Shown here: positions 5,422 through 8,967 of the stretch, one piece after another
Position numbering within the stretch: position 1 is the first letter of the stretch
How the letters are laid out: every line of letters begins with the position of its first letter
Origin: Chloroflexota bacterium
GTDB lineage: Bacteria > Chloroflexota > Anaerolineae > Anaerolineales > Anaerolineaceae
Direction: 5' to 3'
Length of the DNA stretch: 8,967 nucleotides
Assembly: GCA_023406965.1 (NCBI GenBank)
Contig: JAEXTI010000128.1
Location: forward strand, 1-8,967
The notes under the pieces: model-generated
What the model was told of the DNA's origin: nothing
The model's database searches: none
Seen by the model: the letters and a program-made list of their open reading frames with translations, nothing else
Made by a program: the position numbers and the translations under genes

Positions 5422-7476
5422 ATGTCCGTAGAGATGAAAAACAAACACAAACTCTCGCCCCGGTTGCGCATGTTTGCCAATGGTGACGAGGTGGTTAACA
5501 CGCTGCGCGCCGAACAGACTGCTTCACTGGTGGTGCAGAATGCCGAGCTGGCCGAGTCTGTTCCCTCTATCAGCGCCGGGCAAATGCAGGTGTTCAACAA
5601 TTTCTCTTTTTCCCTGGAGGCCAAACCACCCACCATCCGCCGCCGGAAATTAAAAGAAATCACCAACGACGTGCTCACCAACGTCTTCATCCAACTGGCC
5701 AATGACACCGGCGGCCCGGTGGACTTGCCGGACGTGCTTAAAGACCTCGACCCTCCGCCCATCCGCAAAGACAATATCGTCATTGCCACCATTCCCCTCT
5801 CCCTGTTGCCCGAATTGCTGGCAGCCCCGCAGGTCATCTCAGTCGAAAACCCCGAGACCATCCGCTTCTTCCAACCAGTTTCTACTGCTGTGGTGACCAA
5901 CCCACCTGAAACCGGAGAGCGCTGCGCAGCCACGCCCGCCACGCAGCAGCAAGACGTACTTATCGGCATCATCGACGTGCAGGGCTTCGATTTTGCCCAT
6001 CCCGACTTCCTCGACGCCGAGGGTAAGACGCGCTTTGTACGGATTTGGGATCAAGGCGGCGAGGGGCGCAAACCTCCCGAACGTTTCGATTACGGCTCCG
6101 AATTGACTCAAGAGATGATGAACTACGCCATCGGCTCGGAAGAACAATATAAACTGCCTCCCACCGAACTGGAACCGCAATCCGAGATGGTACCTGGCTC
6201 GCATGGCACGCATGTCGCCAGCATTGCTGCCGGAAACCGCGGCGTCTGTCCCGGCTCCAGGATCGCAGCGGTGCTGCTGGCCTTGCCCAAAGACGACCAG
6301 GAACGGCGCAAATCCTTCTACGACTCCACCCGCCTGGCCCACGCCGTCGATTACCTTTTCTGCCTGGGCAAGGAGCTGAACCTACCCGTGTCCATCAACA
6401 TCAGCCTGGGCACCAACGGATACTCGCACGACTCCACCAGCCTGACCAGCCGCTGGCTGGATTACCAATTGGCCACGCCGGGGCGCAGCATTTGCGTGGC
6501 CGCCGGTAACGCCGGGCAAGAAGCGCGCATGGCCCCCGACGATTGGGGCTTCACCATGGGGCGCATCCACACCTCCGGAAAATTTGAGGCTCCGGGCGAG
6601 GAAAGAATCCTCCATTGGGAGGTGCTCGGTGACGGGATCATGGACATTTCGGAGAACGAACTCGAAATCTGGTACAGCCCTCGCGATCACATCGCCGTGC
6701 AGGTCAAAGCCCCCGGTGCCAGCGAGTGGACCAGCCTGGTCGAGCCGCGCCAGTATATCGAAAACCTGCGCCTGTCCAACAACACCTTTCTCAGCGTTTA
6801 CAACGAAACCTTCATGCCCGCCAACGGCCTCAACTACATCGCCTGTTACCTCTCGCCGCTGTTTTCCAAAAAACAGGTCGTTGGCATCGCCGCCGGTTCC
6901 TGGCAGGTGCGCCTGTTCTCGCGCGAACTCCGCGACGGTCGTTTTCACGCCTGGATCGAGCGCGACGATGCCCGCCGGGCCGGGGTGATTGGCGGCAAGC
7001 AGGCCTGGGCCTTCCCTTCTTTCTTCGGCGAGCAAACCTACACCGACATGGCTTCGATCAGCTCGCTGGCCTGTACGAACTCGGTGGTGGCGGTGGCCAA
7101 CCTGGACGAGGCCAATGGAAAAGTGCACTACACCAGCAGCCAGGGTCCCACCCGCGACGACCGGGAAAAACCGGATATTGCCGCTCCCGGCACCAACATT
7201 ATCGCCGCCAACGGGTTTCACCCTGGGCAATGCTGGGTTTCGATGACCGGCACCAGCATGGCCAGCCCCTATGTCACCGGGGTGATTGGCTTAATGTTGG
7301 CGGTCGACCGCCAGTTGACTGCCGCCCAAATCGTGGGCATCTTGCATCACAACGCCACCCCGCTGGGCGATCAAGGCAGTTCCTGGCGCAATGACGCCGG
7401 GTTTGGGGTCATCGACCCGGCCGCCTGCCTGGATGAAGTTCTCAAATTGCGCACGCGCGAGGATATCAAACCATGA
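5422..7476 (+). CDS. Subtilisin-family (S8) serine protease with Csp-like insert, no signal peptide
   Basis: A 684-residue serine endopeptidase. The catalytic set is complete: Asp185 (GIIDVQGFDFAHPDF), His261 (GSHGTHVAS), oxyanion Asn363 (AAGNAG) and Ser612 (GTSMASP). Between the Asn and Ser motifs lies an insert of about 150 residues (about 380-535), with segments such as ELEIWYSP, GSWQVRLFS and GRFHAWIER. This layout matches the jelly-roll insert of the clostridial CspA/B/C subtilases. The first 175 residues carry no signal peptide; 86-150 alternate strand and helix (DNIVIATIPLSLLPELL, then QVISVENPETI) like a subtilase propeptide, so self-processing is possible. I infer an intracellular regulated protease. 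ATG 5422 follows GGAGG by 5 bases. The stop overlaps the MBL start by four bases (ATGA). The target protein is unknown; the coupled MBL protein is the first candidate. Confidence 0.93.
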   Translation: MSVEMKNKHKLSPRLRMFANGDEVVNTLRAEQTASLVVQNAELAESVPSISAGQMQVFNNFSFSLEAKPPTIRRRKLKEITNDVLTNVFIQLANDTGGPVDLPDVLKDLDPPPIRKDNIVIATIPLSLLPELLAAPQVISVENPETIRFFQPVSTAVVTNPPETGERCAATPATQQQDVLIGIIDVQGFDFAHPDFLDAEGKTRFVRIWDQGGEGRKPPERFDYGSELTQEMMNYAIGSEEQYKLPPTELEPQSEMVPGSHGTHVASIAAGNRGVCPGSRIAAVLLALPKDDQERRKSFYDSTRLAHAVDYLFCLGKELNLPVSINISLGTNGYSHDSTSLTSRWLDYQLATPGRSICVAAGNAGQEARMAPDDWGFTMGRIHTSGKFEAPGEERILHWEVLGDGIMDISENELEIWYSPRDHIAVQVKAPGASEWTSLVEPRQYIENLRLSNNTFLSVYNETFMPANGLNYIACYLSPLFSKKQVVGIAAGSWQVRLFSRELRDGRFHAWIERDDARRAGVIGGKQAWAFPSFFGEQTYTDMASISSLACTNSVVAVANLDEANGKVHYTSSQGPTRDDREKPDIAAPGTNIIAANGFHPGQCWVSMTGTSMASPYVTGVIGLMLAVDRQLTAAQIVGILHHNATPLGDQGSSWRNDAGFGVIDPAACLDEVLKLRTREDIKP

Positions 7477-8753
7477 GACTCAATGTATTTCCTTCCGATA
7501 AAGGCGACTGCCTGTTGCTAACCTCCGCCGACAATAAAAAAGTTCTCATCGACGGCGGCATGCGCGCATCCTACAGCCATTTTGTAGCCGCTCAGTTGCC
7601 CCACCTCGCGCGTAACGGTCTCGACCTGGTATACGTATCGCACATCGATAGCGATCACATTGGCGGAATCCTACAGTTAATGGACGACCTGGTTGCCTGG
7701 CGACGCTATGATTACCAGGTAGCCAACAACAACCCGGCCTTTCCTGTCCCCCAGGCGCCCCGTCCACCCCGCCCAAGGGTTATCTGGCACAATGCCTTCA
7801 AAGATCAGACTCAAGATAATAAAGGCCTCATCGAGGAGCAGTTGGTGGCAAACCTGTCCATCCTCAGCGCCGACACCCAGGTGATTGGCGAAGGTCTGCT
7901 TGACCTGCGCGAATCCACTGGCGATCTGGTCACCTCCGTCCGCGAGGGACTGCTGCTCTCCAGCCGGGTCAGCGCGAAACAATTGGGCATTCAAGTCAAT
8001 CCCGAATTCAACGGCGAGACCATCTTCGCCGAAAAAGCCGCGACGCCCATTCCTGTAGGCCGGATGAACATTCACATCATCGGGCCGCTCAAAGCCGACC
8101 TGGAAAAACTGCGCGAGGAATGGAACAACTGGCTGGACCGCAACCAGAAAACAGTTAAACACATTCGCAAAGAGATGGAGGACGACCCGGCTTTCGATTA
8201 CATGACCGAAGGCATGAAACTGCTCAGTTACATACGCAGCTTTGCCAATGCCCTCGGCGACCGCAACCTGGTCACCACCCCCAACCTTGCTTCGCTCATG
8301 TTGTACGTCAAAGAAGGAAAGAAGACTCTCCTGCTCACTGGCGACGGGCATTACCGCGACATCCTCAAGGGGCTCGAACAGCGCGGTTTGCTTGACGTCG
8401 ACGGAAATCTGCACGTCAACGTTCTTAAAGTCCAGCATCACGGCTCCGAGCACAACACCCACGCCGAATTCATACGCCGTATCACCGCCGACCAGTATAT
8501 CTTCTGCGGCAACGGCGCGCACAACAATCCCGATCTGAAAGTGCTGGACATGATGATCAACGAGCGCTTGATGCACGGTCCCACCTCGCCGTTCAAATTT
8601 TGGTTCAACAGCAGCGTGGAAAAAGCCGGAAACGAACAAAACGCCGAACACATGCGCAAAGTGGTTGCCCTGGTTGAAACTGCCGGGCGCGCCGTGCCCG
8701 ATCGCTTCAGTTATCAATTCCTCAAGCGGCCAAATTTATCGATCCGGATATAA
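7473..8753 (+). CDS. Soluble ComEC-like metallo-beta-lactamase-fold hydrolase, coupled to the S8 protease
   Basis: A 426-residue MBL-fold protein. Seen: the opening strand and DGG (LIDGGM, 25-30), the metal motif SHIDSDHIGG (56-65; His57, Asp59, Asp61, His62), LLTGDG with Asp291, and QHHGSEHN (321-328; His322/His323). The His-x-Asp-x-Asp-His form and the late HHGS motif are those of the MBL domain of the DNA-uptake protein ComEC, but here there are no membrane helices and no signal peptide. A long insert of about 180 residues (90-270) contains a Pro-rich stretch (90-101) and a charged, helical section (205-240, possibly coiled). Known relatives hydrolyse phosphodiesters or other esters; nuclease or phosphodiesterase activity is an inference. 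The start ATG lies inside the protease stop overlap, with GAGGA 9 bases upstream, so translation is coupled. Confidence 0.9.
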   Translation: MRLNVFPSDKGDCLLLTSADNKKVLIDGGMRASYSHFVAAQLPHLARNGLDLVYVSHIDSDHIGGILQLMDDLVAWRRYDYQVANNNPAFPVPQAPRPPRPRVIWHNAFKDQTQDNKGLIEEQLVANLSILSADTQVIGEGLLDLRESTGDLVTSVREGLLLSSRVSAKQLGIQVNPEFNGETIFAEKAATPIPVGRMNIHIIGPLKADLEKLREEWNNWLDRNQKTVKHIRKEMEDDPAFDYMTEGMKLLSYIRSFANALGDRNLVTTPNLASLMLYVKEGKKTLLLTGDGHYRDILKGLEQRGLLDVDGNLHVNVLKVQHHGSEHNTHAEFIRRITADQYIFCGNGAHNNPDLKVLDMMINERLMHGPTSPFKFWFNSSVEKAGNEQNAEHMRKVVALVETAGRAVPDRFSYQFLKRPNLSIRI

Positions 8754-8806
8754 TTCAGCCATCGGTTCTTCAGTTCTGCTTTGGTTTCAGCACAAGGAGT
8801 CCAATC

Positions 8807-8967
8807 ATGCCCCTTCACCACACCCAATTCTTCTCCCAGGCGCTGGGAATCGCCGTATCGATCGATGTGATCACCCCGCTCAAGGCCTGGAAACCCGGCG
8901 CCGCCCCCGATGTTACGAAACACCCCACCCTGTACCTTCTCCACGGCTATTCCGACGATCATTCCAT
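8807..8967 (+). CDS. Esterase D-like alpha/beta-hydrolase, 5' part only
   Basis: The first 53 codons of a gene that runs off the right edge. ATG 8807 follows AAGGAG (8794-8799) by 7 bases. The segment TLYLLHGYSDDHS (41-53) is the strand and oxyanion-loop signature (LLHG) of the putative esterase family that includes esterase D/S-formylglutathione hydrolase and tributyrin esterase. No signal peptide is present. The active-site Ser, Asp and His would lie beyond the window. It is 53 bases after the MBL gene and in the same direction, so read-through is likely. A TATAAT across the MBL stop (8749-8754) could give it a separate promoter, but no -35 box supports this. Confidence 0.75.
   Translation, partial: MPLHHTQFFSQALGIAVSIDVITPLKAWKPGAAPDVTKHPTLYLLHGYSDDHS

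Noticed and set aside
6382..7230. Open frame of 282 codons on the minus strand opposite the protease gene
   Set aside because: Antisense shadow of the subtilase; composition is Gly/Val/Ala-rich with no recognisable domain.
7677..8717. Open frame of 346 codons on the minus strand opposite the MBL gene
   Set aside because: Long only because the codon pattern of the true gene leaves few stops in that frame; no motif, no ribosome site, and the plus-strand protein has intact metal motifs.
5422..8753. Assignment of the protease/MBL pair to a named defence system such as a gasdermin module
   Set aside because: No gasdermin-like, NTPase or nucleotide-sensing gene is visible in the window, so a named system cannot be supported.
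8749..8754. TATAAT over the MBL stop as a firm promoter for the esterase gene
   Set aside because: No -35 box or TG extension; the hexamer may be chance, so it is only mentioned under the esterase gene.

Overview
The window carries six genes, one of them cut by the right edge, plus short regulatory gaps. Nothing identifies the species directly. The mix of a secreted TAP-like hydrolase with a membrane tail, a signal-peptide/TM/zinc-ribbon protein, an MGH1-like six-hairpin glycosidase and a Csp-like subtilase, at moderately high GC with Shine-Dalgarno sites and TATAAT-type promoters, fits a free-living bacterium. My guess is Chloroflexota (Anaerolineae-like), as an inference from protein style only. 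I see no tRNA, rRNA, CRISPR, IS element or phage gene.

Layout. 8-2032 (minus) encodes an exported serine alpha/beta-hydrolase of the proline iminopeptidase/TAP family, with four extra C-terminal membrane helices. The divergent gap 2033-2356 holds a candidate promoter for each side and a striking 8-5-8 palindrome just upstream of the right-hand promoter. 2357-3271 (plus) encodes a membrane-anchored protein with an extracytoplasmic domain and a cytoplasmic zinc ribbon. An AT-rich inverted-repeat region separates it from the convergent gene 3345-4784 (minus), a cytosolic (alpha/alpha)6 glycoside hydrolase that may be translated from a leaderless mRNA. 4858-5268 (minus) is a VOC (glyoxalase-fold) protein upstream of it. 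A second divergent gap, 5269-5421, contains a good promoter for the VOC gene and candidate promoters for the right-hand operon.

The right-hand operon is the most interesting part. 5422-7476 (plus) encodes an intracellular-looking subtilisin-family protease with a complete catalytic set, an N-terminal propeptide-like region and a large insert between the Asn and Ser motifs, like that of the clostridial Csp proteases. Its stop overlaps by four bases (ATGA) the start of 7473-8753, a soluble ComEC-like metallo-beta-lactamase-fold protein with metal ligands intact and a long insert. The two are almost certainly made together and may form a protease/metallohydrolase pair of undescribed role. A cut-off esterase gene (from 8807) follows 53 bases later in the same direction.

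The other genes look like ordinary catabolic or envelope functions. I see no pathway linking all six.
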